A stretch of 64,000 nucleotides of DNA from an endosymbiont of Acanthamoeba sp. UWC8 (GTDB taxonomy: Bacteria > Pseudomonadota > Alphaproteobacteria > Rickettsiales > Midichloriaceae): contig NZ_CP004403.1 of NCBI RefSeq assembly GCF_000730245.1, forward strand, positions 1,240,001 to 1,304,000, written 5' to 3'. How positions within the stretch are numbered: the first letter of the stretch is position 1; every line of letters starts with the position of its first letter. The notes beneath the pieces were generated by a model, which saw only the letters and a program-made list of their open reading frames with translations, was not told the origin of the DNA and ran no database searches. This document shows positions 55,459 through 64,000 of the stretch, one piece after another. Made by a program: the position numbers and the translations under genes.

Positions 55459-56676
55459 TTAGTGTCCCGCCCAATTAACCGATTTAAGATCAACACCTTC
55501 TTGCAGCATTTCCCATAGCGGGCTTAAATCTCTTAATTTTTGCACACTGTTTTTTACACATTGTATTGCATAATTCACCTCTTCTTCAGTGGTAAATCTG
55601 CCTATACCGAATCTTATTGAAGTATGTGCAAGCTCCTCATCCACACCTAACGCTCTAAGCACGTATGATGATTCAAGCGAAGCGGAAGTACACGCAGAGC
55701 CTGAAGAAACCGCTAAATCTTTAATTGCTCCGATCATTGATTCACCTTCAATACAGGAAAAACTGATATTTATATTCCCGGGTATCCTGGCTTTCGGATC
55801 ACCGTTAATATAAACTTCGGGAATTTGCATTATTTCGTGTAAAAACTTACCCGCAAGTCTTTCGACTCTTTGGGTTTCTTCCGCCATCTCTTCACGTGCG
55901 ATTTTTGCTGCAATTCCTAAGCCCACTATAAGCGGGGTTGGAAGAGTTCCCGAACGCATTCCTCTCTCTTGCCCGCCGCCGTTTATCATTGCCTCTATTC
56001 TTACTCTTGGCTTACGACCGACAAATAATGCCCCTACACCTTTAGGTCCATAAATCTTATGACCTGAAATACTCATTAAATCTATATTCATGGCGATCAC
56101 GTCAAGCGGAATTTTACCGAAAGCCTGTGCTGCATCAGTATGCAGAAAGACTCCTTTTTCTCTACATATTTTCCCGATTTCCTCTATCGGCTGAATCACT
56201 CCTATTTCATTGTTTACTGCCATTATAGAAACTATAACAGTTCTATCAGTAATAACTTCTTTTAATTTATTTAGATCGATTAAACCGTTCGGTTGAACGG
56301 GTAAATACGTCACTTTGAATCCTTCCTGCTCCAAGTGCCTACAGGTATCCAAAACACATTTATGTTCGGTTTGCGCGGTAATAATGTGATCTCGCTGATC
56401 ACGATAAAATTTAGCTACACCCTTAATCGCCAAGTTATTGGATTCGGTTGCGCCTGAAGTGAAGATAATTTCCTTTGCACTTGCATTTATCAGTTTTGCA
56501 ACATCTTCTCTGGCTTGTTCAATAGCTTCCTCCGCCTCCCAACCGTATGAGTGACTTCTCGAGTGAGGGTTACCGAATTTATGGGTAAAATATGGAAGCA
56601 TTTCTTCCACCACTCTCGGATCAGTCGGAGTAGTTGCCTGGTAATCCATATAAATCGGAAGTTTCAACTGAGTCAT
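55459..56676 (-). CDS. iscS: Cysteine desulfurase IscS
   Basis: PLP enzyme releasing sulfur from cysteine for Fe-S clusters and tRNA thiolation, 405 residues. The PLP Lys is in [18 protein letters not shown], the catalytic cysteine loop is [15 protein letters not shown] (about residue 330), and the substrate loop [13 protein letters not shown] is intact. The C-terminus extends past the loop as in group I enzymes. It follows the NifS-like gene by nine bases and precedes iscU. Confidence 0.97.
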   Translation of the reverse strand: MTQLKLPIYMDYQATTPTDPRVVEEMLPYFTHKFGNPHSRSHSYGWEAEEAIEQAREDVAKLINASAKEIIFTSGATESNNLAIKGVAKFYRDQRDHIITAQTEHKCVLDTCRHLEQEGFKVTYLPVQPNGLIDLNKLKEVITDRTVIVSIMAVNNEIGVIQPIEEIGKICREKGVFLHTDAAQAFGKIPLDVIAMNIDLMSISGHKIYGPKGVGALFVGRKPRVRIEAMINGGGQERGMRSGTLPTPLIVGLGIAAKIAREEMAEETQRVERLAGKFLHEIMQIPEVYINGDPKARIPGNINISFSCIEGESMIGAIKDLAVSSGSACTSASLESSYVLRALGVDEELAHTSIRFGIGRFTTEEEVNYAIQCVKNSVQKLRDLSPLWEMLQEGVDLKSVNWAGH

Positions 56677-56685
56677 AATCTTCTC

Positions 56686-57807
56686 CTATGCTGCATCGGT
56701 TAATCTGGTTTTTAAATATAAATCTTGCCAAACTTTTATAAATTTCTTCACTTGCTCTAGAGTATTTTCTATCCCCATACTCACGCGTATTGCACAACTC
56801 GCTTGCTTTTGTTCATACCCCATCGCCATATGCACATAAGGCAAATCCACTCTTCCCGAAGAACAGGCAGCACCCGTACTTACCGCAAACCCGTTTAAGT
56901 CAAAATGAATAACTTGTGTTTCATTATTTACACCCGGCATGGAGAAAGAGGAAACATTTGGCATTCTTGCCGCATTCTTACCGAATATTATCGAATCTTT
57001 AGCTATCCGCATAATTTCTTCTTCTAAAAAATCTCTATATTTTTCAAGCTTAGTAAATGAAGCTATGATCTGTTTAATTTTACTACATGCAACGCCAAGG
57101 CCGTGAATCGCCAGAATATTTTGTGTCCCTGGACGAAACCTGAATTCCTGGCCGCCTCCTTTCATTATTGAAGTAAGCGGCAACTGCTTTTTAAATATCA
57201 AAGCACCGACTCCAACAGGTGCACCAAATTTATGGCCGCAAATAGTTACCATATCAGCATCTAGCTCAGCTACATTTATCTCTGCTTTGCCGATATATTG
57301 TGATGCATCCGTATGTACTAATGCTTTATATTTTCGTGCAATCTTAACTACTTCATGTATCGGCTGAATTACTCCGATTTCATTACTTGCCATAATTACT
57401 GAAATCAGTATCGGTTTATCGGAAGTAGACAAAATCTGTTCTAAAACATCTAATTTTATCACTCCGTTACTGTCTATCGGTATTAACCCTTCTCCCACAA
57501 CTTTCAAAACCGCCGGGTGCTCAATTTGTGAGGTAATACACTTGTATTCTTTCATCCCCGTGATAGCTAAGTTATTTGCTTCCGTTCCTGAGGCGGTAAA
57601 AACTGTTTTATACTGATCTGTTGCGCATAGGGCGTTAGCAACCTCATTCCTTGCATCCTCTAAAAGTTTTTTTGCATATCTTCCGTAAGAATGCACGGAG
57701 GAGGGGTTAAGCGGAAGATGTGCAATATCCTCCGTTGCTTCCCTTACTTCTTTAAGAAGCGGGGTAGTCGCATTATGATCAAAATAAACTTTTTCTCCTA
57801 ATATCAT
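56686..57807 (-). CDS. Second cysteine desulfurase, NifS-like
   Basis: A 373-residue PLP-dependent desulfurase related to IscS. It has FDHNATTPLL, the PLP lysine in TICGHKFGAPVGVGALIF and the catalytic loop SVSTGAACSSGRVDLPYV-like segment (STGAACSSGR, about residue 316). It is shorter than IscS and sits between iscR and iscS. The same tandem is seen in other Rickettsiales. Its partner and product are not clear; it may supply sulfur under other conditions or to another acceptor. Confidence 0.93.
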   Translation of the reverse strand: MILGEKVYFDHNATTPLLKEVREATEDIAHLPLNPSSVHSYGRYAKKLLEDARNEVANALCATDQYKTVFTASGTEANNLAITGMKEYKCITSQIEHPAVLKVVGEGLIPIDSNGVIKLDVLEQILSTSDKPILISVIMASNEIGVIQPIHEVVKIARKYKALVHTDASQYIGKAEINVAELDADMVTICGHKFGAPVGVGALIFKKQLPLTSIMKGGGQEFRFRPGTQNILAIHGLGVACSKIKQIIASFTKLEKYRDFLEEEIMRIAKDSIIFGKNAARMPNVSSFSMPGVNNETQVIHFDLNGFAVSTGAACSSGRVDLPYVHMAMGYEQKQASCAIRVSMGIENTLEQVKKFIKVWQDLYLKTRLTDAA

Positions 57808-57815
57808 AATTCTTT

Positions 57816-58244
57816 CTATGCACTCTTTTTATTAATTCTTCCGTTACAAACATCCGCAAGTGATACTGAATTTAAAAAATTAGAAATTTGCGCTTCCAAC
57901 TCCGCCCACAGTTCATGTGTTTCACATCTTTTACTATTTTTGGCACAGCCGTTTAAACTTTTATTATTGCACCTGGTCATCCTAATCTGCTCCTCAACCG
58001 CAGCCATAATATCAAATACTTTAACTTCTGTCGGCACAGCCGCTAATTTATAACCACCCCCCGGCCCTTTAAAAGCTTTAACCAATCCTTCGCTTTTTAA
58101 TTTAGCAAATATTTGCTCCAGATACGCTATATCAATACCTTGCCTCTCGGAAATCAAAGATAGCTTTTGCGGAAAACCACTGTCATTTATAGCTAAATCA
58201 ACCATAGCCATAACTGCATATCTACCCTTTGTTGTTAAAAACAT
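57816..58244 (-). CDS. iscR: Rrf2-family regulator IscR
   Basis: Transcription factor that senses Fe-S status, 142 residues. A winged helix (LTTKGRYAVMAMVDLA and QGIDIAYLEQIFAKLKSEG, about 3-57) is followed by the cluster region with CNNKSLNGCAKNSKRCETH, that is three Cys and a His with spacing Cys-x7-Cys-x6-Cys-x2-His. This is wider than in E. coli IscR (x5, x5). It heads the isc cluster, so it likely represses it. The GAGG ribosome site precedes the ATG. Confidence 0.92.
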   Translation of the reverse strand: MFLTTKGRYAVMAMVDLAINDSGFPQKLSLISERQGIDIAYLEQIFAKLKSEGLVKAFKGPGGGYKLAAVPTEVKVFDIMAAVEEQIRMTRCNNKSLNGCAKNSKRCETHELWAELEAQISNFLNSVSLADVCNGRINKKSA

Positions 58245-58421
58245 CTTCCCTCATCAATTCTTTACTTCTAATATTCAAATGGTTTATTATAATATAAATA
58301 TGATTTAATATAAAAACCCAATGTTTTACTTGGCTATTGTTAATGAAATATATAATGCATTTTCCTTATGTTTTCAACAATAACCTAATAAAATACTAGG
58401 AAATTTTTAAGGAGCACCTTG

Positions 58422-59126
58422 ATGGTAAAAGAAATTATTTTTAACGGGCAAGCAGGGAAGATTGAAGGCAAATACCACCAAAACCCGGATCCGCAAGCTC
58501 CGATTGCACTCATACTGCACCCCCATCCGCTGCATGGCGGCACTATGAATAATAAGGTTGTTTACAATATGTTTTATACTTTTGTTAAAAATAACTTTTC
58601 CGTGCTTAGATTTAATTTTAGAGGGGTAGGCAAGTCAACCGGTATTTTTGATAACGGGGTTGGTGAGTTGATGGATGCTGCGGCTGCAATGGATTGGTTA
58701 CAAACCCAAAATCCTGAAGCCTCCAGTTATTGGATCAGCGGGTTTTCTTTCGGTGCATGGATAGCTTTACAGCTTCTGATGAGAAGGCCTGAAGTAAATG
58801 GGTTTATTGCTGTTTCACCTCCGGCTAATTCTTATGATTTCAATTTCCTTTCTCCTTGCCCGGCACAAGGGTTAATTATTCAAGGTACTAAAGATACGGT
58901 CGTCTCCGAAGAAGCAGTTTACAATCTATATGAAAAGCTTGAAAAGCAGAGAGATTCTAATGTTGAGTATGTCCCGGTTAATAATGCCGATCACTTCTTT
59001 GCCGGAGAATTAGATAAGCTGAATGAAGCTATAGAAAATTATATTAAGCCACGTATAGCAGTAATGCAAAGACCAAGAAAAGTTAAGCGCGACAGAAGAC
59101 GCCGCCAACTACCGGATGCCGGCTAG
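58422..59126 (+). CDS. Alpha/beta hydrolase of the COG2945 type
   Basis: A 234-residue serine hydrolase-like protein. It has LILHPHPLHGGTMNNKVVY at the start, the fold block LRFNFRGVGKSTG, and a nucleophile in SGFSFGAWIALQLL (Ser, about residue 105). The catalytic Asp and His candidates are in GTKDTVVSEEA and NNADHFFAGELD. The ATG has AAGGAG seven bases upstream. The last residues are basic (RKVKRDRRRRQLP). Its end overlaps anmK by 44 bases on the opposite strand. The substrate is unknown. Confidence 0.88.
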   Translation: MVKEIIFNGQAGKIEGKYHQNPDPQAPIALILHPHPLHGGTMNNKVVYNMFYTFVKNNFSVLRFNFRGVGKSTGIFDNGVGELMDAAAAMDWLQTQNPEASSYWISGFSFGAWIALQLLMRRPEVNGFIAVSPPANSYDFNFLSPCPAQGLIIQGTKDTVVSEEAVYNLYEKLEKQRDSNVEYVPVNNADHFFAGELDKLNEAIENYIKPRIAVMQRPRKVKRDRRRRQLPDAG

Positions 59127-60183
59127 AAGTTGTTGTCGGGAAGCTGATATAAAGGTTTTTATGACTGCGCACGGCAAGATATCCGAAAGCATACGCTTCT
59201 ATAAGATCTCCGTTTAGAGGCTTCCCTTCAATTATAATTTCTTCTATAGATGTTACTTTGATACCAAGCAGATCACTTAAACATTTCATTATAAATTTAT
59301 TTTTTCTTCCGCCGCCGCAAACATATAAATGTAGCGGCTTTTTAGGTAGCAATGATATTCCGCTCTTTACTGTTTCAGCAATGATTGCACCTAAACTTGC
59401 AGCCCCATCTTCTGTTGTCATACTTTCTAAAAAGCTAAAATCAAATGCATTTCTATCTAAAGCTTTTGGTGGGAGTTTTGAAAAATAATCATGGACTAAA
59501 AACTTGTTTACTATACCGTCATCGACTTTTCCGCTGAAGGCAATTTGCCCCCCTTTATCATACTCAATATCCAACCTTTTATTAAGAAGATCATCAATGG
59601 GAGCATTACCGAAGCCGGTATCAAAAGCAATTAGCTCATCTTGATCTATATACGTGATATTTGCTACGCCTCCGATATTTAAAATAGCACAGGGTTTAGC
59701 TAAGTTTGCAGCTATTGCCTTATGAAATATCGGTACAAGAGGAGCTCCTAATCCTTTAGCAGCAAGATCCTTCCTTCTAAAATCACTGATCACATTTATT
59801 CTTGTTTTATAAGCAAGTAAACTCGGGTTACCAATCTGCCAAGTTAAATGCTTTTCAGGTATATGTATTACAGTTTGACCATGAAAACCTATAAGCTGTA
59901 CTTCTTCGGCCTTTAAGTTATTTAACTTTAATACCTCTTTTACTGCTTCTATATGTAAATGAGTAATTTCATCTTCAATCTCTATAAGCTCACTAAGACC
60001 GGCAGATTTAATGTTTCTTAGTTTATGTTTAACGCTTATAGGGTAATCCAAAGTAATCCCCTGACCACATTCTATTTTATTTTCACCGTCGCTAATTATC
60101 AGCGCGGCATCCACCCCATCAAATGAGGTGCCGCTCATAAGCCCTATTGCAAGTAAAGGATTGTTTTCATCCGCCAGTTTCAT
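59083..60183 (-). CDS. anmK: Anhydro-N-acetylmuramic acid kinase
   Basis: Recycles anhydro-MurNAc from peptidoglycan turnover, about 366 residues of ASKHA fold. Signature motifs are IGLMSGTSFDGVDAALI at the N-terminus, IGFHGQTVIHIPE, LNIGGVANITYI and FDTGFGNAPIDDLL, with CGGGRKNKFIM late. The start at 60183 gives the family's short lead; an ATG at 60198 is also possible. It is the last gene of the ispH-gst-anmK run. The convergent hydrolase gene overlaps its 3' end. Confidence 0.94.
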   Translation of the reverse strand: MKLADENNPLLAIGLMSGTSFDGVDAALIISDGENKIECGQGITLDYPISVKHKLRNIKSAGLSELIEIEDEITHLHIEAVKEVLKLNNLKAEEVQLIGFHGQTVIHIPEKHLTWQIGNPSLLAYKTRINVISDFRRKDLAAKGLGAPLVPIFHKAIAANLAKPCAILNIGGVANITYIDQDELIAFDTGFGNAPIDDLLNKRLDIEYDKGGQIAFSGKVDDGIVNKFLVHDYFSKLPPKALDRNAFDFSFLESMTTEDGAASLGAIIAETVKSGISLLPKKPLHLYVCGGGRKNKFIMKCLSDLLGIKVTSIEEIIIEGKPLNGDLIEAYAFGYLAVRSHKNLYISFPTTTSSRHPVVGGVFCRA

Positions 60184-60203
60184 CTTTTCTCTTTTCATCA
60201 ATT

Positions 60204-60872
60204 TTAGAAATCCGGATCTGCATAATTTTTCGGGGGAAATATTCCCTGCACTTTATCAAATAATAAGGGTTTAAAGCTGGGTCTGGATTTAATTAAAGCA
60301 TACCAATGTTTGACTCGATGGCTTCTTTCCCAAGAAATATCTCCTATAAAATCTAAAACTGAAATTTGCGCAGCAGCAGCAAAATCCGCTAAAGTTATTT
60401 TCTCACCACATAAATAATCATTTTTTTGTAAAAGATGATCTATATAATCAATGTGATAGCTTAAGTTTTTTTTAGCTGCCCTTATTGCATTAGAATTAGG
60501 TTCACCGACTTTCGTCACCACTTTAATAAATTTTTCCGTTACTAAATATTTTGTGATTTCAGTATAAAATTTATTATCGAACCAATCACAAACACTCCTA
60601 ACTTTAGCTCGTTCAAGCGGAGAATCTCCGATTAAGTTTTTTTCACTCATTACTTCTTCAAAATATTCAAAGATAGCGGAATTACTGTATAAAATAACAT
60701 TATCCTGTTTTACCACTACTGGCGTATCACACGCAGGATTCAGTGCTGCAAATCCAGCCCTCCTTTCCCAATACTTTTCTGCAATCAACTCAAATTCCAC
60801 CCTTTTCTCATTAAGCACAATTCTTAATTTTCTTGAAAACGGACAAATAGGGTGGTGATAAATTTCTAGCAT
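60204..60872 (-). CDS. Glutathione S-transferase family protein
   Basis: A 222-residue GST with the N-terminal thioredoxin-like domain. The opening LEIYHHPICPFSRKLRIVL has the CPFS site and is followed by the glutathione-contacting DTPVVVKQDNVILYSNSAI. The C-terminal domain is all helical, with CGEKITLADFAAAAQISVL. It is in line with ispH (8 bases) and anmK (20 bases). A thiol-redox or detoxification role is likely; the substrate is not known. Confidence 0.88.
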   Translation of the reverse strand: MLEIYHHPICPFSRKLRIVLNEKRVEFELIAEKYWERRAGFAALNPACDTPVVVKQDNVILYSNSAIFEYFEEVMSEKNLIGDSPLERAKVRSVCDWFDNKFYTEITKYLVTEKFIKVVTKVGEPNSNAIRAAKKNLSYHIDYIDHLLQKNDYLCGEKITLADFAAAAQISVLDFIGDISWERSHRVKHWYALIKSRPSFKPLLFDKVQGIFPPKNYADPDF

Positions 60873-60880
60873 ATATTTTT

Positions 60881-61822
60881 TTATACTGAGTATAACTCTT
60901 TTGGTAATTTAAATTTCACGTTTTCTTCTACTCCTTCCATAATCTCTATTTTTAGCTTAAATAATTTGTTCAATTTATCCAATACTTTTTCAAGCAATAT
61001 TTCAGGCGCAGAAGCACCTGCTGTAATACCTATCTTATTTGCTTTTGAAAACCACTCAACATTAATATCTTCTGCCCCGTCAATAAGATAAGATGTTATT
61101 CCCATCTCTTCACCCAAGTCCCTTAGTCTATTAGAATTTGAACTGTTTTTAGCACCGATTACCAATATTATATCTACACTCTTAGCCAAATTTTTTACTG
61201 CATCCTGGCGGTTTTGTGTAGCATAGCATATATCTTTTAACTCAGGCCCTTCAATATTAGGAAATTTTTTCTTTAAAGCCGCAATTATTGCTCTTGTATC
61301 ATCTACACTTAATGTAGTTTGGGTTACATAAGCAAGTTTATCAGGGTTGTTAACCTTTATACTTTCCACATCCTCAAGCTTTTGGATTAGTATAACTTCG
61401 TCTTTCACTCTTCCGCTGGTACCTTCAACTTCAGGGTGGCCTTTATGTCCGATTAAAATAATCTGATGCCCTTCTAATTCGTGTCGTTGAGCTTCTTTAT
61501 GAACCTTTTTAACTAGTGGGCATGTTGCATCAATTGTAGGTAAATCACGCTTTGCAGCTTCTTCTTCAACTTTTTCTGAAACGCCATGTGCGGAAAATAT
61601 AGTTAGTGCACCGGGGGGTATTAAATCCACTTCATCAACAAAAACCGCCCCCTTGGCTTTTAAGTCCTCAACCACATATTTATTATGAACGATTTCATGA
61701 CGAACATACACCGGAGCGCCATATTTTTGTAAGGCTTTTTCAACAATATCTATTGCCCTTTCCACTCCGGCACAAAAACCTCTAGGCCTGGCCAAAACAA
61801 CCTTTAATTCACGTTCATTCAT
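60881..61822 (-). CDS. ispH: 4-hydroxy-3-methylbut-2-enyl diphosphate reductase
   Basis: Last step of the MEP isoprenoid pathway, a [4Fe-4S] enzyme of 313 residues. The three cluster cysteines are in LARPRGFCAGVERAI, TIDATCPLVKKVH and ELKDICYATQNRQDA. The active-site block ITAGASAPEILLEKV is near the C-terminus. First gene of the short ispH-gst-anmK run. It shows that the isoprenoid for ubiquinone and carriers comes from the MEP route. Confidence 0.96.
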   Translation of the reverse strand: MNERELKVVLARPRGFCAGVERAIDIVEKALQKYGAPVYVRHEIVHNKYVVEDLKAKGAVFVDEVDLIPPGALTIFSAHGVSEKVEEEAAKRDLPTIDATCPLVKKVHKEAQRHELEGHQIILIGHKGHPEVEGTSGRVKDEVILIQKLEDVESIKVNNPDKLAYVTQTTLSVDDTRAIIAALKKKFPNIEGPELKDICYATQNRQDAVKNLAKSVDIILVIGAKNSSNSNRLRDLGEEMGITSYLIDGAEDINVEWFSKANKIGITAGASAPEILLEKVLDKLNKLFKLKIEIMEGVEENVKFKLPKELYSV

Positions 61823-62052
61823 TAAAGCAACTTCTTATATTTTTATATATTCAAAGCTTATAATATGCCAAAAATCAGGTTTTTTCCAGACCTATTACAA
61901 AATATATAATTTCTATAATTTAACTAACAACCTTCCATTTATAAAAAAATAACTTCCCCAAAGTGTTATTAAAAAATACTATAGTATTAGGGGATAATTC
62001 AAATATAACTATAACTCTTCATTATTCTTTAAAATATATATATATAAACATT

Positions 62053-62520
62053 ATGATTAATTATAGCCAGCTCTTCACCATATATGATAATGTGCTAACC
62101 CAAATGGAAAAATGGGTAAACGGTAGTAAAATCTTTCTATTTAATGTCCATTTATCTCTGATGTATGCGCCTTATAATCATTTACTTTATAACAATATTA
62201 AATCCTTTAAAGATATTATAAGCGGATTGGAAAGAATTTTAATAAGTTTTAAAGAAGCTCATGAATCTTTAGTAAAGTGTAAATTTAATGAGAATATATA
62301 TTTGTATGATTGCTCCAAGCAACAAATTGATACACTTAATCTGCTAATTTCAGAGCATAAAATATTATTAAATAAGCATGAGGTTATAAAAAACAACTTA
62401 GAAAATTATAAATCAGCCGAAGCTGAAGGAATTGTTCTTAACATAGGTAACGCTCATGATGATCAGCAAAATGAGTTCTTATCAGTCATTTTTGTATCAG
62501 GCTTTGAGCCTTTAGATTAA
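62053..62520 (+). CDS. Hypothetical helical protein
   Basis: A 155-residue soluble protein from the ATG at 62053; the frame opens further upstream but that part is not protein-like. Helical, rich in Leu, Lys, Asn and Ile, with LFNVHLSLMYAPYNH and QQIDTLNLLISEHKILLNK. I see no domain I recognise. It is convergent with the secreted-protein gene and shares four bases at the stop (TTAA). Confidence 0.5.
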   Translation: MINYSQLFTIYDNVLTQMEKWVNGSKIFLFNVHLSLMYAPYNHLLYNNIKSFKDIISGLERILISFKEAHESLVKCKFNENIYLYDCSKQQIDTLNLLISEHKILLNKHEVIKNNLENYKSAEAEGIVLNIGNAHDDQQNEFLSVIFVSGFEPLD

Positions 62521-63389
62521 TTAACAATATGCTGCTCATTAATTTTAACTTTGTTTCTTTGTAAAAATCTATTTTCTAATGAAGGGCAATTAGTTACTAA
62601 TTTTATATGACTTAAGTTAGCAAGGGTAGTAATTATAGCATAATTCAGTTTTTTGCCTATGTAAGTGTTACTATTATAAGGTAGCTTAAGCCCTGCCTTA
62701 GCTGAAGGACTTTTAGGTACCGCATATCCTAATTCCGTTACTTTAAAAGCTTCGTTTTTATAACTGGTGTCATATTTGCACTCTCTATCCATACAGTCGC
62801 AAGGTAAATCTTTTAACACTGCTTTACTGAAATGAGCTTCCCTACGGGGAGCCTTTGCCTGCTTATCCGGAACTCCGAAGGGCTTTATTTTTACAATGCT
62901 GCCGTCTTTGTGTATGTAAATATCAATGGGTACAATATTGCTGTGATCTGCATCAGCAGTAGTTGTGCCGTCTTTGAGCCAAAATATTTTATTGTTTTTA
63001 AGAATATGCAATGGCTTTCTTTGATGCTCAAAGCCTTGCTTCAATAATAATTCATGTAGCTCAGCGGCATTTAAACCTGATAATCTTAACTTCTTGGCTG
63101 CATGCCCGCGTTTATTAACTTTGTATTCTTCGATTGCTTTCATAAGCTCAGGATCTTGCTTAATAAAGTTTACATCCCAAATATTATCCACGGTTCCGAT
63201 ATCTTTAGCAATTGAGTTATAGGTATTAATTACTACATTATATATAAGCGAGTCTTTTTCAATTTGAGAAAGATCTTCATTTATACAAAATGCTTGAGTA
63301 TCCTCGAATGCATAGCATCTGAAAGCTAAAGAAGAATAAAGTATAAAAATAATAGCTTTGCTTATTAGCCTTCTACTTTTTAAGAGCAT
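62517..63389 (-). CDS. Hypothetical secreted protein with a toxin-like domain
   Basis: A 290-residue protein with a signal sequence (about 1-28, hydrophobic core IIFILYSSLAF, probable cut after Cys-Tyr-Ala). The middle has a helical part (NAAELHELLLKQGFEHQRKP, about 103-122) followed by strand-like VPIDIYIHKDGSIVKIKPFG and a block PRREAHFSKAVLKDLPCDC. That pattern looks like the small nuclease domains of some polymorphic toxins, but I cannot name the family. Three or four cysteines in the C-terminal part suggest an oxidising compartment. The neighbour is convergent, so it is not an obvious immunity gene. Confidence 0.5.
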   Translation of the reverse strand: MLLKSRRLISKAIIFILYSSLAFRCYAFEDTQAFCINEDLSQIEKDSLIYNVVINTYNSIAKDIGTVDNIWDVNFIKQDPELMKAIEEYKVNKRGHAAKKLRLSGLNAAELHELLLKQGFEHQRKPLHILKNNKIFWLKDGTTTADADHSNIVPIDIYIHKDGSIVKIKPFGVPDKQAKAPRREAHFSKAVLKDLPCDCMDRECKYDTSYKNEAFKVTELGYAVPKSPSAKAGLKLPYNSNTYIGKKLNYAIITTLANLSHIKLVTNCPSLENRFLQRNKVKINEQHIVN

Positions 63390-63545
63390 AATGTTGTCTA
63401 CAGAGTAATTAATTTACTTTTAAATAATATTAATATAACTTAATGGTCAACTTTAATTTTAAGCTATATTAATTAATTTCATTTAAAACTATTTTTAATA
63501 AATTAATTTTATAAGTTTTTTTAGTAAAAACATATGCAGGCTAAT

Positions 63546-64000
63546 TTATTTTAGAACTTCATTATTAATTTTTATATCATATTTCTTTTTGGCGTCAGCT
63601 ATATATTCCTTAATGAAGATATCTTGTTGTGTCTGCGCAAATAATGCTTGAGTTTCAAATTTATGTTTATCTAATAATTGTTTATTAGGTTTGTTTACCT
63701 TAATAAGCCTTGCTATCAGATATTTATTATCAAGCCTATAAGCAGCGGTAGCTTGCTTTAACTGTGTCCGGTAAATCTGATCAACCAGTTCGTTAGGTAA
63801 TGATTCGGTATTATCCCTATTTAATTTTAGCTTTTTCAAAGTAACAAGTTTTTGTATATCGTTTGGTACAGGTTTATTATTCTTTAAAAGTTCGGCTAAA
63901 TTTTTCGAGCTTTCTTCAAGTAACATATCCTTTTGCTCGTTAGCCCAAAACTTCATTAGCTTATCTTTTACTTCTTCCTTAGATTTAAATTGTTTATTAT
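63546..64000 (-). CDS. Peptidylprolyl isomerase (PpiD/SurA family), C-terminal part (runs off the window)
   Basis: The frame is open to the window edge, so only about 150 C-terminal residues are seen. Before the first ATG in frame (63956) the reading continues as KSKEEVKDKLMKFWANEQKD. The pattern of charged helix, LPNELVDQIYRTQLKQATAA, YLIARLIKVNKP and a helical end (FIKEYIADAKKKYDIKIN) is that of the C-terminal parvulin-flanking region of PpiD or SurA-like folding factors. The catalytic parvulin domain is outside the window. It would act in the periplasm on outer-membrane proteins. Confidence 0.7.
   Translation of the reverse strand, partial: NKQFKSKEEVKDKLMKFWANEQKDMLLEESSKNLAELLKNNKPVPNDIQKLVTLKKLKLNRDNTESLPNELVDQIYRTQLKQATAAYRLDNKYLIARLIKVNKPNKQLLDKHKFETQALFAQTQQDIFIKEYIADAKKKYDIKINNEVLK

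Noticed and set aside
57816-58421. IscR binding site in the isc promoter region
   Set aside because: I could not match a type 1 or type 2 IscR motif with confidence in the AT-rich sequence.
61963-62052. Upstream GTG extension of the hypothetical gene at 62053
   Set aside because: The extra 30 residues lie in AT-rich intergenic-like sequence and lack a ribosome site; the ATG at 62053 is more likely.

Overview
The window is a compact, AT-rich bacterial chromosome segment that encodes about 75 proteins and one tRNA. It reads as an alphaproteobacterium of the order Rickettsiales. The evidence is the isc cluster order iscR, nifS-like desulfurase, iscS, iscU, iscA, the separate F0 cluster (atpI, atpB, atpE, b', b), an alpha-type SspB, scattered nuo genes, and the low GC content. 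A cbb3 oxidase operon, a MotA stator protein, a flagellin-like protein, lipid A genes, a phasin and an ankyrin protein together point to the Midichloriaceae, that is an amoeba or protist symbiont like Jidaibacter or Midichloria. The family assignment is inference; no 16S gene is present here.

Layout. Positions 1-8.3 kb: PBP1A (partial) and nuoF, then motA, corA, a decayed gene, the rpsF-rpsR-rplI operon, an MBL-fold hydrolase, tatD and an IHF-like gene. 8.5-12 kb: F0 ATP synthase operon and trpS. 12.2-20 kb: cytochrome c1, ubiB, a Bax-inhibitor-like protein, a membrane cytochrome c, nfeD plus slipin, a TPR-methyltransferase, mlaA and mlaC. 20.2-23.4 kb: ccoNOQP, including a 54-residue ccoQ. 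23.6-28.1 kb: a KGG stress protein, an IHF-like gene, a CADD-like protein, a DUF155/RMND1 protein, nuoD and nuoE. 28.1-40.3 kb: dprA; dnaX, ybaB, an acyltransferase, waaA and lpxK; then glmM (frameshifted), nuoI, murB, prfB (programmed frameshift), miaB and a phasin. 40.4-47.9 kb: an ankyrin protein, a Cys-rich lipoprotein, bdhA-patatin, tRNA-Leu(GAG), erpA, a hypothetical protein, rnhB and ispB. 48-64 kb: sspB, folB, rpsD, a large flagellin-like protein, aatA, coaX, an O-methyltransferase, the isc cluster, an alpha/beta hydrolase, anmK, gst, ispH, two unknown genes and the C-terminal end of ppiD.

Together the genes describe an aerobic symbiont with complex I, a bc1 complex and a microaerobic cbb3 oxidase feeding an F-type ATPase. 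Its envelope has peptidoglycan (PBP1A, murB, glmM, anmK) and lipid A (acyltransferase, waaA, lpxK), with Mla lipid transport. It probably handles polyhydroxybutyrate (phasin, bdhA, patatin) and has some folate synthesis (folB and a candidate self-sacrificing pABA synthase). Host-interaction candidates are the ankyrin protein, the patatin and a few unrecognised genes.

The most notable observations are the flagellin-like protein with a roughly 270-residue extension, the CADD-like protein beside a folate gene set, the bdhA-patatin pair, the poly-A frameshift in glmM, and a near-canonical RF2 frameshift site that a simple ORF search misses. I saw no CRISPR array, prophage, intact insertion sequence or rRNA.
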